The position numbers and the translations under genes were made by a program. Shown here one piece after another: positions 24,482 through 36,937 of a stretch of DNA of 61,620 nt (position 1 is its first letter; every line of letters starts with the position of its first letter). This DNA comes from Trichoplax sp. H2 (lineage: Eukaryota > Placozoa > Uniplacotomia > Trichoplacea): the NCBI GenBank assembly GCA_003344405.1, contig NOWV01000291.1, positions 1 to 61,620 on the forward strand, written 5' to 3'. Below the pieces are notes generated by a model. That model made no database searches. It was not told where the DNA came from and worked only from the letters and a program-made list of their open reading frames with translations.

Positions 24482-27400
24482 AGCTTGTTACAGCTCTATA
24501 AAATACACACATTTGCCACTTAGTGTTAAAATATGAGTATTTTGCGGATAAAGCTTGAAAATAAGAAGTAAATATTAACAGTATATTGGTATTTGTTTAG
24601 AAATAACACCAAATATGCGTTAGTAAAAATGATCTCATAATAATTAAGTATTACAAATCTAACAAGAAGCAACAGCAGTGCATGTTGAGCTATGCAGCGA
24701 CTGCTAGTGTAATATTTTTTACCAGAGATGATAAGGAAAAGCATTATCATGTAGCTGTTAGAATTCCCAGCAAGGTAAACAGCCATCGAACATGGAAATT
24801 TTATATTGATATTTAATTGCATTCGTTCCTTCTACGTCAGAGATATTTATTATACAGCCTATCGGATGCTTCAGCACTCAGGCTAGCCTAGATAGAGCTA
24901 TAGCCACTTTTGTTGTTAGAAGCTTATAGATATTAACATATTTTAAGCTGCCTTACCTTGTCTTAGCTCAGAAAATAAATTTTGACTCAACACATAACAG
25001 GTTTTAGTACTGCAAAAATTTGTCATCAAGACGCACTGCTTCTTTAGTGTATATCTTACTGAAGGTTTTCACTATAGCTATAAGTATAGCTTAGTTAAAT
25101 ATAGGAAATGAAAAATATGCAAAGTTTTTCTACTGTACTTGAGCGAATTGTTTGCACCTTCATTGCTTACGTACTGTATGTGAAATTATTGCGGACAATA
25201 ACCCTATCAACCCTTAAGCAATGGCAATTAGCTAAATTTTTCCTTGCAGTGGCTCTTTTATTGCGCTGTATTTAATAAAAAGCGACAGATTATATCTTAA
25301 AATTAATTTGGAGATGTTTAGATAATCATAGGTTTGCGTTGCAGCAAAACAAGTAAAACAAAAGGCGGTGCTGTTGTAATTTTCAATTTCATTAGGATGC
25401 AACATTGCACCGTGGACAATGTACATGTTACTTCCAACAACATTCTTATATGTACTCTACTTAATTTTTTTTGGTAATAAATTTACTGGTCAAGCGGTAT
25501 CACTCATACTTTAGTTAACCAAAACCATTACACCTGACATAATATCAATACTCAATTTTCACTTACTACTATAAACACAAATAATGTATTACCCAACGAC
25601 TAAAGTATCACGTTGGCAATATTATTTTGTAACACAGCAGTTTGCGAGTATCAGTTGATAGAACTACAGATTAACAATCTAAACATACGAATTACTTAAC
25701 TTTATCATCAGCCATGAAAAGTAGGCAAAGTAGCAACAAATTAATGGATAATTCTATCATTAATTAACCACACAATGAAAAGGTTATGAATTAAAGGTTG
25801 CACTATATTTCTAGTGTACTGCTAGCTAGTTAAGCTGCCATTGGAGAATAATTCATGTATTAGGTAACATCTATTTGCTTAACATTGCTAAGATGTTGAA
25901 GCATTTGAGTAATATTAACGAATACAAGGTAGTATTACAGAAAGGACACTTCTTAACTATAATCCTACATAATTTGCAGGATACATTACTTTGAAAAAAG
26001 CGATATTAAATAAATCATGACTTAGACATAACAAGATAGTCCATGACAAAGGATTAATCACCAAAAAAACTGTATAATATGGTAAATACTTGATTTACAT
26101 TAATCAATTTGTATGACCAATTCAGGAAGGGGTTCGATAGTAGTACTTCTGTTAATGCAAAAAATAATCGCATTGATTTCAAACTGTTGTATAAAGGACA
26201 GCTGATGTGATAAAAGTTTATGAAAATTTTTGCATATCTAATTAACGCAGTATACTTTCAAAATTACAGCAACAGCAGTACGATTGTAGCTATCAGGCTA
26301 CCTACTAATCGATAGACCCTGTACAGTAATGTAGTACTCGTTCAGTACGAAGGTGATACCGCTAATGGGTAAGCAGAAGTATAAAAAAACAAGCAAGTAA
26401 AGCGTATCTTTCACAAATTAACCAATTTTTTTTAACACAACGAATCTATTTCAAACTGTGATACGTCAGATTTTGTAGCAACAATGGAAACTTGTAGACT
26501 GGAATAGGTTTCATAACAGTGAATAGCCATTCATGATACATTCGAGTGTATCATGTAGCTGAGAATCAGCCTACAAACTTTATACACAGACACTGCTTTA
26601 TCTTAGCGCTAGGATACTAAAAATTAGGATATTAAAAATGGTCAATTTATAAATAAAAAGTCGCTCCTACCACTGCATTGCCAATATCCTGCAGAAAGTC
26701 GTGATAAATACTTTATGTTAATAATATAAATAGATTGCAGCAATACTAGTGGCTAACCATTAATTGAAATTGGCCATACCAATCATGGTACTGTACAATA
26801 GGAGAGAGGGTTCAATCATTCGTTACGTTATCACTACCATCTTATTCCTCATCTACTATAGAGTAACTTAAAAATATGCCATGCGATCAAAATTTTACTT
26901 GTTTTAATGCATGGCATGCAATACGTCTTCTGGCTTGACTGCAATTAACGATTTAGCATAAACATGTAGATATCAATATCATTAGGAACTACACACCATA
27001 ACTGTAGAGATCACTTTGTGACCAAATTTGATACCATATTCTTTCCAATATTGACAGTTTCAACCTAGCCGTAACTTGATATCTCTACAAATGTGACGTT
27101 AACATCATCACAAGCAATTTCCGTTAACGAAAATTTGGTGTAGGCTTAATTGCCAGATGCTTTGAGCTCCTATAACGCTCCATTTCGTACTCATCGTCAC
27201 TTGATCGTAGCAATTCTAGCAAATCGTTTCTTGTATGTTTTGATCTATTAGCCAATCGCTAGCGATTAGTAGAAAGGTCCACAAGGTTGATAGAAGTTAT
27301 ACAACGTATCAGTTATCATTGACAACGTGATAAAAGTGATAGTATCGTCCAAAAACGGATGTTGCTATAATGCTGTAGTGGCATGAGTCAGCGTAGTTTT

Positions 27401-27949
27401 AATCATCAGTTCGCAAAGGTATCCATTCGATTACCTTCCATTCTGATTAGCACCAAGAGAAACGTGAAATGAACGAAATATACCTCCTCCATTAAGACAT
27501 CACTATTGATAACATCAGGAGTATTTTAATATTAGATTTGCTAGGACGATAAGGATGACGTTAACTTAAGCTAACTTTTAACCAATGCGGTTGCCAACTT
27601 TAAGTACGTATCAAGTATCAAATAGAGCACCAAGGACCCCTTCGACAGTTGCTAGATTATGCAAAGCCATTCTTTTGCGTCGAGTACTGCAGGATTAAAC
27701 TTTTTAGCTTTGACGAAATTTTCTCATCTATTTCTTATAAAAATATCACTTTTAAATTACTCTTTATCCAAGCCTTTTATTTGAGCTTATCGTATTGTAT
27801 TTCAATAATTTCAATCGTAACTAACTCCTTTGATATTAAGATGTCCATCTGGTAGGAAATTAAATCGTCGTCATTATATACAAAAATTCAGTAGCAAAAA
27901 TTACTAGAACCATTTACGTCGTATTACCTACCGCTGACGTTCGTTGGAG
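24482..27949. other. Gene desert between the RCC1 and PABP-like genes
   Basis: About 3.5 kb without a supportable gene. Short open frames here are AT-rich and isolated. One near-perfect 24-base palindrome lies at about 26533-26556 (CATGATACATTC/GAGTGTATCATG). Confidence 0.55.
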
Positions 27950-29053
27950 CTAGCGCACACGCTTTTGCGCATTAGCATCCAAAATATTGCATAATTCATG
28001 AACTCTTTGAGCTAGTTTCTTTTTATTTTCTAACATTTTAACAATTTCAGCATGGTCGTGCTGTAATAGCATACCAGTTACAATATTGGCACGCTCATTG
28101 CCACATATTTCTGCAACCATTAAATATAAATTGTTACCTAACATTTGTTTCTGTTCTATTAATCGGTAAGAATCCATATTTTGTGTCATCATGCCACGAG
28201 GATAGCGTGCAACTTGCGCTAAAGGTGCAGGTTTACCACTTAGAAGAATTTGACGTGGTGGTTGATGAGGTCTAATGACCGTTGCTTGAGGAGGTAAAGG
28301 TGGCGGTGCTGGTTGTCCTAAATTGGATGTAGCTGATAGATGGCTATGGCGGTTAGGGTGAGCTTTCATCATTTGTCCAGCAGCTGGTATGGCTGCACCT
28401 GGTGCTATAGAGTAATTGACTGGAATAACAGCACCTGTAGGAATTTGTTGGGGATGCTGTTGCCAATGAAGTAAACGATGCTGTGTTAATCGTTGAGGTG
28501 CAGGACGTGGAGGAGGAGCAGGTGCGGCTATTGGTACATAAAATTTGGGAGGTTGTTGTTGAATAGGTTGAGGCGATAGTGCATTACTAGCATAACTACT
28601 GGGCTGTTGATAGGGAGGATTTGGTGAAGCTTGCTGTGTTGGTGGTGGTTGTTGTTGTTGTGGTGGTGGAGGCGGGGGTTGTTGTTGCTGCGATTGAACC
28701 TGAGATTGTGTTGGTAAAGGTTGTTGTTGGGTCTGATTAGGTGCATTAGAACCAACACGATGATTATATTGTGAAGCCAAGAAAGCTTTGCGTTCTTCCT
28801 TGCGTTGAGCAAATGTTACATATAACGGCTTGGAGACAATAATGCGTCCGCTCATTTCGTTAATCGCTTTACTAGCTTCCTCCTGTGTCGCAAAGCAAAC
28901 AAAACCAAATCCCTTGGATGCACCTTTTTCGTCACACATGACTTTAGCACTGGTAATAGAGCCAAATTTGGAGAATTCTTCTTTTAATCTGGCATCATCA
29001 ATGGCATCGTCGAGATTCTTAACATATAAATTAGCACTTTGGGTACGATTCAT
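27950..29053 (-). CDS. C-terminal poly(A)-binding-protein-like protein (RRM4 + MLLE)
   Basis: A single uninterrupted frame encodes 367 residues. Residues 7-85 form one RNA-recognition motif, with RNP2 LYVKNL and RNP1 KGFGFVCF. The [14 protein letters not shown] sequence and the closing [13 protein letters not shown] match RRM4 of cytoplasmic PABP. A Gln/Pro-rich linker follows (about residues 105-265), then a C-terminal MLLE/PABC domain containing ARYPRGMM upstream and TGMLLQ in the binding helix. MLLE domains bind PAM2 peptides of translation and deadenylation factors. Usual PABPs have four RRMs and about 630 residues; RRM1-3 are absent here. The frame stays open for 28 codons upstream of this ATG, with no other Met before a stop. 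A CCGACAG acceptor lies 10 bases before the ATG, so an upstream exon cannot be fully excluded. It may be a shortened retrocopy. Confidence 0.85.
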   Translation of the reverse strand: MNRTQSANLYVKNLDDAIDDARLKEEFSKFGSITSAKVMCDEKGASKGFGFVCFATQEEASKAINEMSGRIIVSKPLYVTFAQRKEERKAFLASQYNHRVGSNAPNQTQQQPLPTQSQVQSQQQQPPPPPPQQQQPPPTQQASPNPPYQQPSSYASNALSPQPIQQQPPKFYVPIAAPAPPPRPAPQRLTQHRLLHWQQHPQQIPTGAVIPVNYSIAPGAAIPAAGQMMKAHPNRHSHLSATSNLGQPAPPPLPPQATVIRPHQPPRQILLSGKPAPLAQVARYPRGMMTQNMDSYRLIEQKQMLGNNLYLMVAEICGNERANIVTGMLLQHDHAEIVKMLENKKKLAQRVHELCNILDANAQKRVR

Positions 29054-29232
29054 GTCGAATATTCTGTCGGATAATGATAAAAGTCTATTGAAAAGAATGG
29101 AATAATAAGGGTAAAAATCAAATGGAATATTTTCCCTTTGGTTGGACTAGAGCAAGATTGCAAATGGAAGCAATTTTGGGGGGAGTCGTCCAATTTTACA
29201 ATAATCAATTGATCAGATTGGCCAGTAGATTA

Positions 29233-29439
29233 TTAGGATGACGATGGATACAAGCGACCGGCAATAAAGACTTGATCAATCAAACGAATGATTTCGATTG
29301 TACTGGAGCTACCTAGGGTGTCACTATAATAAACTTGTCTGGCCTGCCTTTTATCGCTGTCCAAAAAATAGGAAAAGGATAAACTGTCACACAGTTTCAA
29401 TCTTGTACTCGCTACAGGTATAATGTCAGAAATAATCAT
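29233..29439 (-). CDS. Possible 68-aa hypothetical protein
   Basis: A 68-residue open frame with balanced composition (starts MIISDIIPVASTRLKL, ends FIAGRLYPSSS) sits 180 bases upstream of the PABP-like gene on the same strand. A stop precedes the ATG directly, and the sequence there (AACTAG/ATG) could also be a splice acceptor. I do not recognise the protein, and it could be an isolated exon or chance. Confidence 0.22.
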   Translation of the reverse strand: MIISDIIPVASTRLKLCDSLSFSYFLDSDKRQARQVYYSDTLGSSSTIEIIRLIDQVFIAGRLYPSSS

Positions 29440-30185
29440 CTAGTTTTTTACCTCTCGTTCTATCGATTCAATTGTACAATGATGTCAACTTGGATGCGAT
29501 GTCAACGGCTACCGATGAATCGGTCAACCCATGCAATCTATAGGAAGAAAAGAAAAGATAAACTACTGTTGCTCACGGCTAATCACTACCTATCCTAACG
29601 TTTTTAGTTAATAATTCATGAAGAATGTCTCATCAACGCACACTTACACAAAAAACAGAAAAGTTTGCAAATTTTAAATGACTCAGGGTTGAAATAGATC
29701 AGACTTGGAAGCTTGATGCCAAGCGCTTAATAACTTGAATACCGTTATTTGGAAATTATCGAAGCTAAAATAGCTGGACTTTCCTTTTGCGCGCTGAAGG
29801 AGAGGGAGGAGCTCCTTTTCCTAATTGCCTCTCTTGCTGCTTTCTTTCCACAACGTTACCAGCCCGCTTGAAAAAGCTCCATTCCCCGCCTACATAAGCT
29901 AAAACAACCAATCTTACTTGCCGAAGCTAGTCCAATCAATTCTAACGGAACTCAACAAATCAATCGCTCGATGATGCCAAGCTAAATACAGCTAAAATGG
30001 CAGAAAAGCTGAACAGGATCGCAATGATTGATTCCAGCGCCAACTGTGTGTTAACCAAAAAGGGATAGTGTTGTTACAAGAAAAAAGTGCTCAGCCTCTA
30101 GCAGGGACACGTTGCTTGTGGATAGGCTACAGTATTGGATTGGAGAGTGGTTTGGGTGGTATCGCCCTTTCTTGCACTAAACTAC
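29440..30185. other. Non-coding sequence, less AT-rich
   Basis: No gene seen. Base composition is noticeably less AT-rich here than in most of the window. It leads into the minisatellite that follows. Confidence 0.45.
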
Positions 30186-30189
30186 AAGT

Positions 30190-31040
30190 CGGGGTTGTGC
30201 GGTACGATACGCTGAGCCCATGGTCAAGGTGGTACTACTCTACAGTACTGTGTGCACTACGACAAGTCGGGGTGGTGCGGTACGATACGGTAAGCCCATG
30301 GTCAAGGTGGTCCAGTACTCTACAGTACAACTGGGGGTTGTGCGGCACGATACGATGAGCCCATGGTCATGGTGTTGCATTATTTTAGTGTACTGTACGC
30401 TACGGTACGGTGAGCCCATGGTCAAGGTGGTCCAGTACTCTACAGTACAACTGGGGGTTGTGCGGCACGATACGATGAGCCCATGGTCAATTGGTCATGG
30501 TGTTCCATTATTTTAGTGTACAGTACTCTACAACTGGGGGTTGTGCGGCACGATACGATGAGCCCATGGTCATGGTGTTCCATTATTTTAGTGTACGCTA
30601 CGGTACGGTGAGCCCATGGTCAAGGCGATCCAGTACTCTACAGTACAACTGGGGGTTGTGCGGCACGATACGATGAGCCCATGGTCATGGTGTTCCATTA
30701 TTTTAGTGTACTGTACTGTACTCTACGGTACGGTGAGCCCATGGTCAAGGTGGTCCAGTACTCTACTCTACAGTCTACACTCTACAGTACATTGAGTACT
30801 ACAGTACGACAAGTCGGGGTTGATGGCTACGATACGGTGAGCCCATGGTCAAGGTGGTACAGTACTCTACAACTGGGGGTTGTGCGGCACAATACGATGA
30901 GCCCATGGTCATGGTGTTCCATTATTTTAGTGTACTGTACTCTACGATACGGTGAGCCCATGGTCAAGGTGGTCCAGTACTCTACTCTACAGTCTACACT
31001 CTACAGTACATTGGTACGATACGGTGAGCCCATGGGCTAG
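30190..31040. repeat. GTAC-rich minisatellite with GAGCCCATGGTCA core
   Basis: Thirteen copies of an (A/G)AGCCCATGG core (for example near 30210, 30292, 30356, 30411, 30477, 30557, 30608, 30674, 30733, 30837, 30898, 30953 and 31026) alternate between two half-units. One continues CAAGGTGGTCCAGTACTCTA with CAACTGGGGGTTGTGCGG. The other continues CATGGTGTTCCATTATTTTA then GTGTACTGTAC. Spacing is 50-100 bases. Each core carries an NcoI site. The overlapping open frames on both strands are products of the repeat, not genes. Confidence 0.9.
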
Positions 31041-32606
31041 TGGGAGAAAACCAAGGGAATCTATAGTACTGTACAGTACTGTAAATCACACCTTGCTGTA
31101 CCGTACAGTATAGTGTACAGTATATTACTGTAGGTCACGACTGGACACTGTAGAAAAGGAGCTGATTTCAGCAAGGATTTGTACGCTTTCAGTAGTCTTA
31201 TATCCAACCTATCCTATGCCCAGGTAGAGCCAAATGAAAGCATCGTAGACTATCGTTTTTCAATTTTTCGAGCTGCAGTGTTAAATAATAATAACTGTAC
31301 AGAGACAACAAAAAAATAAAATAATGTCACTCATGGCCATCTACCGCGTTACCATAGACGGTACTCTAGCTGTATGCTAGAGTACTGGCATTATTTTTGC
31401 CAGCGATTAGTCCAATCTGATTCTCTCTCTCTTTTAGCTGTAGTCCTTCGATCAGGGACTATCAAGAAGGAGGGAAGGCCGGTCAGAGCAAAAATGACTT
31501 TGCATTTATTCTTTCTTTCTTATTAATGGTCCTTCCTTCTACAGTACAGTACTGTACTGTACTACTTGATCACTGAAAGCGTCGGCAACAGTGCACGCTT
31601 GCAGACATACTGTACAATTGAAATGGCCGCAAAATACTCGGCCTGTCTCTTCCAAGTCAACAAGACCACTAAAAAGAGAAAAATTTCTTATTCGCATAGA
31701 TCAATCACAGCGATTTCTTTCCAAATCGATTCTACCATGCTACAAAGAAGAAACTCCAAGGTTGTTTGCATAGGGTACAGTATCAAAAAATGAACAACCA
31801 CGGGGTCGCAGCCGTCTGGCTTTCTACAGTCTACAGTGTACAGTATATGACAGTACGTACAGTACTGTGCACTATAGAGTCAACAGTGTGCAGTAGTCTA
31901 GTTGTACTACTGGATAGAACAGTATGGATAGTCGCATTAATGCTCCGGTCGACACTACAGCCACGACGTGATTTACAGGCAAAGATCTTGACAAATCTGC
32001 ATGATATTAACCTGGTTTGAACATACTTTTTTGCACGGTCTGCGCACGCTTTAACACACTGAGTCTGCTCACCAATGTTCAAGTCCATTAAGTTGATTCA
32101 ACGCAGACCGCAGACTGCGACTGGTCATTCGCCCTAGACATAGGCTGCGGCAGTAAAAAGAAGTTCATACTTGAAGGGATAATTTGCTACGGGAAGATTG
32201 CAAATTTACCTCATATTTTATAATAAAAACTAACAAAACCCGTGGAAATGCCACGGAATAGAGATAGTACTATTTGAAGTTAAGAATTAATTAATTCATT
32301 AATTAGAATAGAGAAGTTTACAGGACAGCGTGACACACATACAATCGCATTAATAGGATGTGATATTATCATTCTGAACTAAGTATACTGCAAGATGAAG
32401 CTGATATTGACTTCAACTACGGTACAGTTATTGATTGCCATTGACAGTAATGAATAAGACATCAGCTGGAAAATGAGAGCGGAAAAATCAATATTTTGTA
32501 ACATGACTGTAGTACGTATATCTCAAAAAATGAGCTGGCTGTTTATGCAAAATGATATTATAGCGTACGCGTACAGTATATTGCACATTGAGTGAGGGGG
32601 GGGGGG
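31041..32606. other. Non-coding sequence with scattered GTAC motifs
   Basis: No supportable gene. The open frames at 31566-32088 overlap one another on both strands and contain TACAGTAC repeats. A run of eleven G (32595-32605) lies just before the 116-bp array. Confidence 0.55.
31540..31561. repeat. 22-bp perfect palindrome of GTAC steps
   Basis: The sequence TACAGTACAGT followed at once by ACTGTACTGTA is a perfect inverted repeat without a loop. Related strings occur at 31064-31083 and elsewhere in 30-32 kb, 40.0-40.2 kb and 44-45.1 kb. Confidence 0.8.
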
Positions 32607-33140
32607 AAATAAATATTCTATTTAAGTTAATGATTGCAGCGTAGTAAAGCTGAAATCTTCTCAAAAAATTGTTGGCGTGTAATGCAATTTGTGATAAACT
32701 TCCAAATGAGCAATAAATATTCTATTTAAGTTAATGATTGCAGCATAGTAAAGCTGAAATCTTCTCCAAAATTGTTGGCGTGTAATGCAATTCGTGATAA
32801 ACTTCCAAATGAGCAAAGTCTTCGCGAAATAAATATTCTATTTAAGTTAATGATTGCAGCATAGTAAAGCTGAAATCTTCTCCAAAATTGTTGGCGTGTA
32901 ATGCAATTCGTGATAAACTTCCAAATGAGCAAAGTCTTCGCGAAATAAATATTCTATTTAAGTTAATGATTGCAGCGTAGTAAAGCTGAAATCTTCTCAA
33001 AAATTGTTGGCGTGTAAGCAATTCGTGATAAACTTCCAAATGAGCAAAGTCTGCAGCGTAGTAAAGCTGAAATCTTCTCCAAAAATTGTTGGCGTGTAAT
33101 GCAATTTGTGATAAACTTCCAAATGAGCAAAGTCTTCGCG
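32607..33140. repeat. Tandem array, about 116-bp period, five copies
   Basis: The block AAATAAATATTCTATTTAAG followed by TTAATGATTGCAGC(A/G)TAG recurs at 32607, 32711, 32827 and 32943. A fifth copy from about 33053 lacks the first part. Copies differ by small indels and a few substitutions. The last copy runs out at the TCTTCGCG end block near 33140. Minus-strand open frames here are repeat artefacts. Confidence 0.9.
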
Positions 33141-35658
33141 ATTCCAATATTGGGCAGTTTACCAGCGTATAGAATCTAGTTATACATGTTGGCATCATTG
33201 CGTCATTTTACTTAGACCTACAGTAAGTAGCAAAATTTTCTACTGTACCGCACCACGTGCATGAACTGAATGAACATGTAGATGCACTATTTTGGATGGC
33301 ACTGGTTGGCCATACGAATAGAAGTTAAAATAGAGAGATCGAGGCCTACATAGTTACTCAAAAAAGTTCCTAAATTTTCAATTCGATAATGCTGTGAAGG
33401 CTAGGATAATATAGACGTAGAATGATCACCGTAGTTTAGGATAGTTCGCATTTATAATTATAAGAGTTACGCTGTAAATTGGAAAATAAAATGTTACCTG
33501 GTCATCTCTTTGTAGTGTGTCATCGATCGGCTTTGCAAGTACCGTCCATCTTAGAAATCTTCTACCTACCTTCTGATAGAAATACTTCACACAGAACTGC
33601 ATACTGCAAGCGAGAGCTGTAGTGCAAAAAAATTTGCAATTCTCAATTTACATTGTCTTACAGCGACTAGCGTAATTTATGTGTACAATGATCGCAGCAA
33701 TATGGGATCATTCGTAATACTTCCCATTATAATTATAAGAGATATGCTATAAATTATAAAATAGATGTTAGTCATTCCTTCTACTGTACGTATTATGTCA
33801 ATGATTAGCTTTGCGATATATAGGATCCTTTATGATTCACCCAATCCTTATCCACAGTTCTGAAAATTTTTGAGCCTTCCATCTATACCCTACAGTATGT
33901 TGCAAATCGGAACTAAAGCGGGGGTAACAGATTCAACCTTAAATTGCACTCTACGAAAGATAGCATTAATTTTAGTATAGATGCATTACGCTTCAGATCT
34001 GATGAAAGTTACAAATTAGATCTCTAAAAGAGTTTTATTTGCTTCTAAAAGTTGCCAAAGCAGAAAGCTCTGCAAGAGAAAAGCCTATGATAATTTACAC
34101 CTATCATAAAATATGGTTACTCTTAAATTTTATTACAAACATGCAACAATAGTAACTTCCTCACAAGTTAAAATTTCAAGTATGATGGCTTCACAATATT
34201 GAATTTCTATATATAAATTTACTGTTTTATACATTTTTAGACCACATTATTCAAACTGACGAAAAGTTACAATTTTTTAAGCAGTCAAGTTAGTATTTCG
34301 ATGAGAAATTGTCCAATTACTTGTTCTCCATTGATCATAAACTACGTTAAAGTTAGCTTTGCCATGGATGGAATCAAGCGAGGGATAACTTTGGACTTTA
34401 TTTGATATGGTCGATGTCGGATCAAGGTTCAGTAGCTAGATGTTAAAATATGATACAATGGTTCAATCAAAATTTGTACATCAACACCATTCCTAGATTA
34501 TATTTACATATACTGTGTTATTTACAAGCAGTAATAAACTGTCTACATCAGCTAGATCAGACTGTAAGGAATAATGATGGCTATGATAGTCCGCAATCAT
34601 GCTTATAGTAGGTACACATTAATCTTGCGAAATGATCAATGGTCTGGATGACTGGATCAATTAAATCAGATTACAAACGATGATAATCGCTAGCGCATAT
34701 CTGAATAACAGTATTGTAACGTGCGTTTACACTACACGGTTTATTTTCATCTGAATCTTTTTTAAGGCCTTTGCATACACCACACCTTAAATCATGTTCA
34801 AATTGAATAAAATAAGAGCAAGACTGTGGTAGATGTATTTGAGAACTCATAAGAAAATTTGAACTAAATACTGAAGTGCATCATGCATAAATGAAATGGG
34901 CTAATGTACAGTATAATTATAAGATGCAAAGACAGAATACTACTCTTGTCCAAGTTGCGATAATGGCGTCAATTCCTATCATACGGTAGAAGATAGTTGT
35001 CAAATTCCCGTAATGCTTTTCTCAACATCATTTAAGATTGTTTTTTATTTACGAATGATATACAAATAGAACACCCGACTAACAACTTATTTCACGAGGT
35101 AGGCGAGTAACAAAATTATATTAGGTTGATTGCTCAAGATTGCTCATTTTGCCAAAAAATGTTAAACTATCTTGTATTATGCATCAATTTAGATACGCAT
35201 ATTGTGCAACGGAATAGATAAAATGCATCTTTTCACTTTTTAATTTCTACAGGAAATCAATGTAAAAGGTAATAGTCTGTCTCAAGTTATTATAGTTAAA
35301 TAACAAAGCTGAGCTTTCTTTTTGAGGCTATTAAATTATAAAATTTAAAATGAAAGGCAAAATAACTCAATATAGAAATACAATAATAACTTAATTGAAA
35401 GAATAACTTAACAGAATCAATTTAGCAGCGCTGAATCAAACTATTATAATATAAGTACGAGGTATTGTCTACGTAACTTGATTTTTGCTAAAGGGTAGTA
35501 TTTCTCAAGCTCTAATTATAATATTATATTCTTATGTGTTTAGCCTGATACAGTGAGACAGTCTATTCATTATGATGATGAGTCAATCACTGCTACCCTT
35601 TCTTCTACCTATTAAGGTATCAGGCCTTTTAAACGATTTTAATCAGAATATAAGCTAA
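33141..35658. other. Gene-free sequence
   Basis: No coding region, RNA gene or repeat I can support. Any further 3' exon of the downstream-oriented NICE-3-like gene B would have to lie in the right part of this stretch; I did not find one. Confidence 0.5.
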
Positions 35659-36937
35659 TCATTTATTTCTTACTATTTGTTTTAGCTTATCCAATAGCAA
35701 TTGCCATTCTTCATAATCTGCTTGTGTAAAAGGCTGTAACAAAAAGCGTATTTTATGACACAATTAACTCGCATTTTATTTAATAACAAAGACTATAACT
35801 GGGCATCTGCCACTTAGAAAGAGCTTCTACAAAATTTTGCGAATTATATTGCATCTATCTAGTAGCTAGAGTCAAAAGCCGAACAAACCCGTTTTGAGTT
35901 CCTAGCATGCTCATATTTTACAGCGATGGCTCGACATAAATGGCCACGATTTTTGAAGGCTTTTTTATAAGTACTGGCTAACAAGTAAATATGAGCGGAG
36001 ATTCTTTCACCCCATGGTCTAGCTACTCTTCTGTTATGCTTCAGTAAATGCTGATCTTTACGATTGAAATTAATACTAAAAAATCAATTCTAAAGACAAA
36101 CAATCATTACAAAAATTATAGTATACTTTGCTTAAATTTTATCGAATTGCTGTCTAAGGAAATAATTATCTATAGCAACAATTGTACGAATTATTACTTT
36201 ATTTCATGACCAGAATTAACTTACTTAAAATGATTTCATCGTTTATTGCTTTTAGTCTATAACGATAGCCTATTGAATATAATAAACATAGTAGATTGTG
36301 ATATCCTGCTCAATCACAAGCATACAAAGTGATCTTTTTTAAAATATTTTAGAAAGCAAACAAGAATTTAGTGTGGATATTACCTTTAATCGAATCTGCA
36401 TCTTCAAAGAATAAAGGTTCGCGACGTGTGGAAACAGTAACTGCTATGCCTAATTTATCGTTAATTTCAGCCTTAATGCTCTACAATTAAATGCGAAAGT
36501 TTCATTCACTGTATATGAGCTTGTAATCCTCTCAATAGTTGTTGTAAGATGTTTATAATTTAAGATATTATACTATGCTGCTTCACACAAGTACCGGATA
36601 TTATTAGATCAAACAATAAAATGAATTCACTTACTTTTGATCCAGTATCTCCAACTATATCTATGGTTTTAATCCCTTGGCTGATTAATTTAGAACGTTC
36701 TCTAAGTCTTATTACCATCATACATATGCCCATTGCAGCCTAAGATTTTTAAAATATACAGTATCGAGAATTATTTTACGTGACAGTAAAAGTTACTATT
36801 TTTTGTTGTGTGATAGTATATATTCAATAGCAAACCGTAATAATGACTGCCGCTAGGATAATTCTAAATCTAGCGTCTCCTAAAAATTCTAGATACTGTA
36901 TAAATCTTTCAAAGTTTTCATCGGTATCCGAACTCAT
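35659..36937 (-). CDS. C1orf43/NICE-3 family membrane protein, gene B
   Basis: Exons on the minus strand: 36937-36836, 36739-36635, 36480-36384, 36269-36225, 36055-35889 and 35733-35659. Phases agree throughout. Exons 1 and 5 end in GTTTGC and GTTTGT donors instead of GTAAG. The product has 196 residues: an N-terminus MSSDTDENFERF, one membrane segment (about residues 25-43, ILAAVIITAAMGICMMVI), then the NICE-3-type soluble region with YRYRLKAINDE, EHARNS and the final PFTQADYEEWQLLLDKL. Human C1orf43 is a single-pass protein of unsettled role, linked to phagocytosis. This gene lies 750 bases downstream of gene A with the same exon pattern, hence a tandem duplicate. A GTAAGA exactly at the position where gene A splices (after 35674) may be used instead of the stop at 35659. 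Confidence 0.72.

Noticed and set aside
24526-24822. A 98-codon minus-strand frame after the RCC1-repeat gene
   Set aside because: Composition is Ile/Tyr/Phe-rich as expected of AT-rich non-coding DNA. It has no domain and no splice partner.
26533-26556. Near-perfect palindrome as a mobile-element terminus
   Set aside because: No paired terminal repeat or target duplication was seen nearby, so it remains an isolated palindrome.
30068-31040. Overlapping open frames up to 119 codons on both strands
   Set aside because: The peptides simply translate the minisatellite (repeated WSRW and GTIR-like strings) and overlap in several frames.
32726-33198. Minus-strand frame of 118 codons with internal peptide repeats
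   Set aside because: It is a read-through of the 116-bp array. The repeated peptide arises from the DNA repeat and has no start context or domain.
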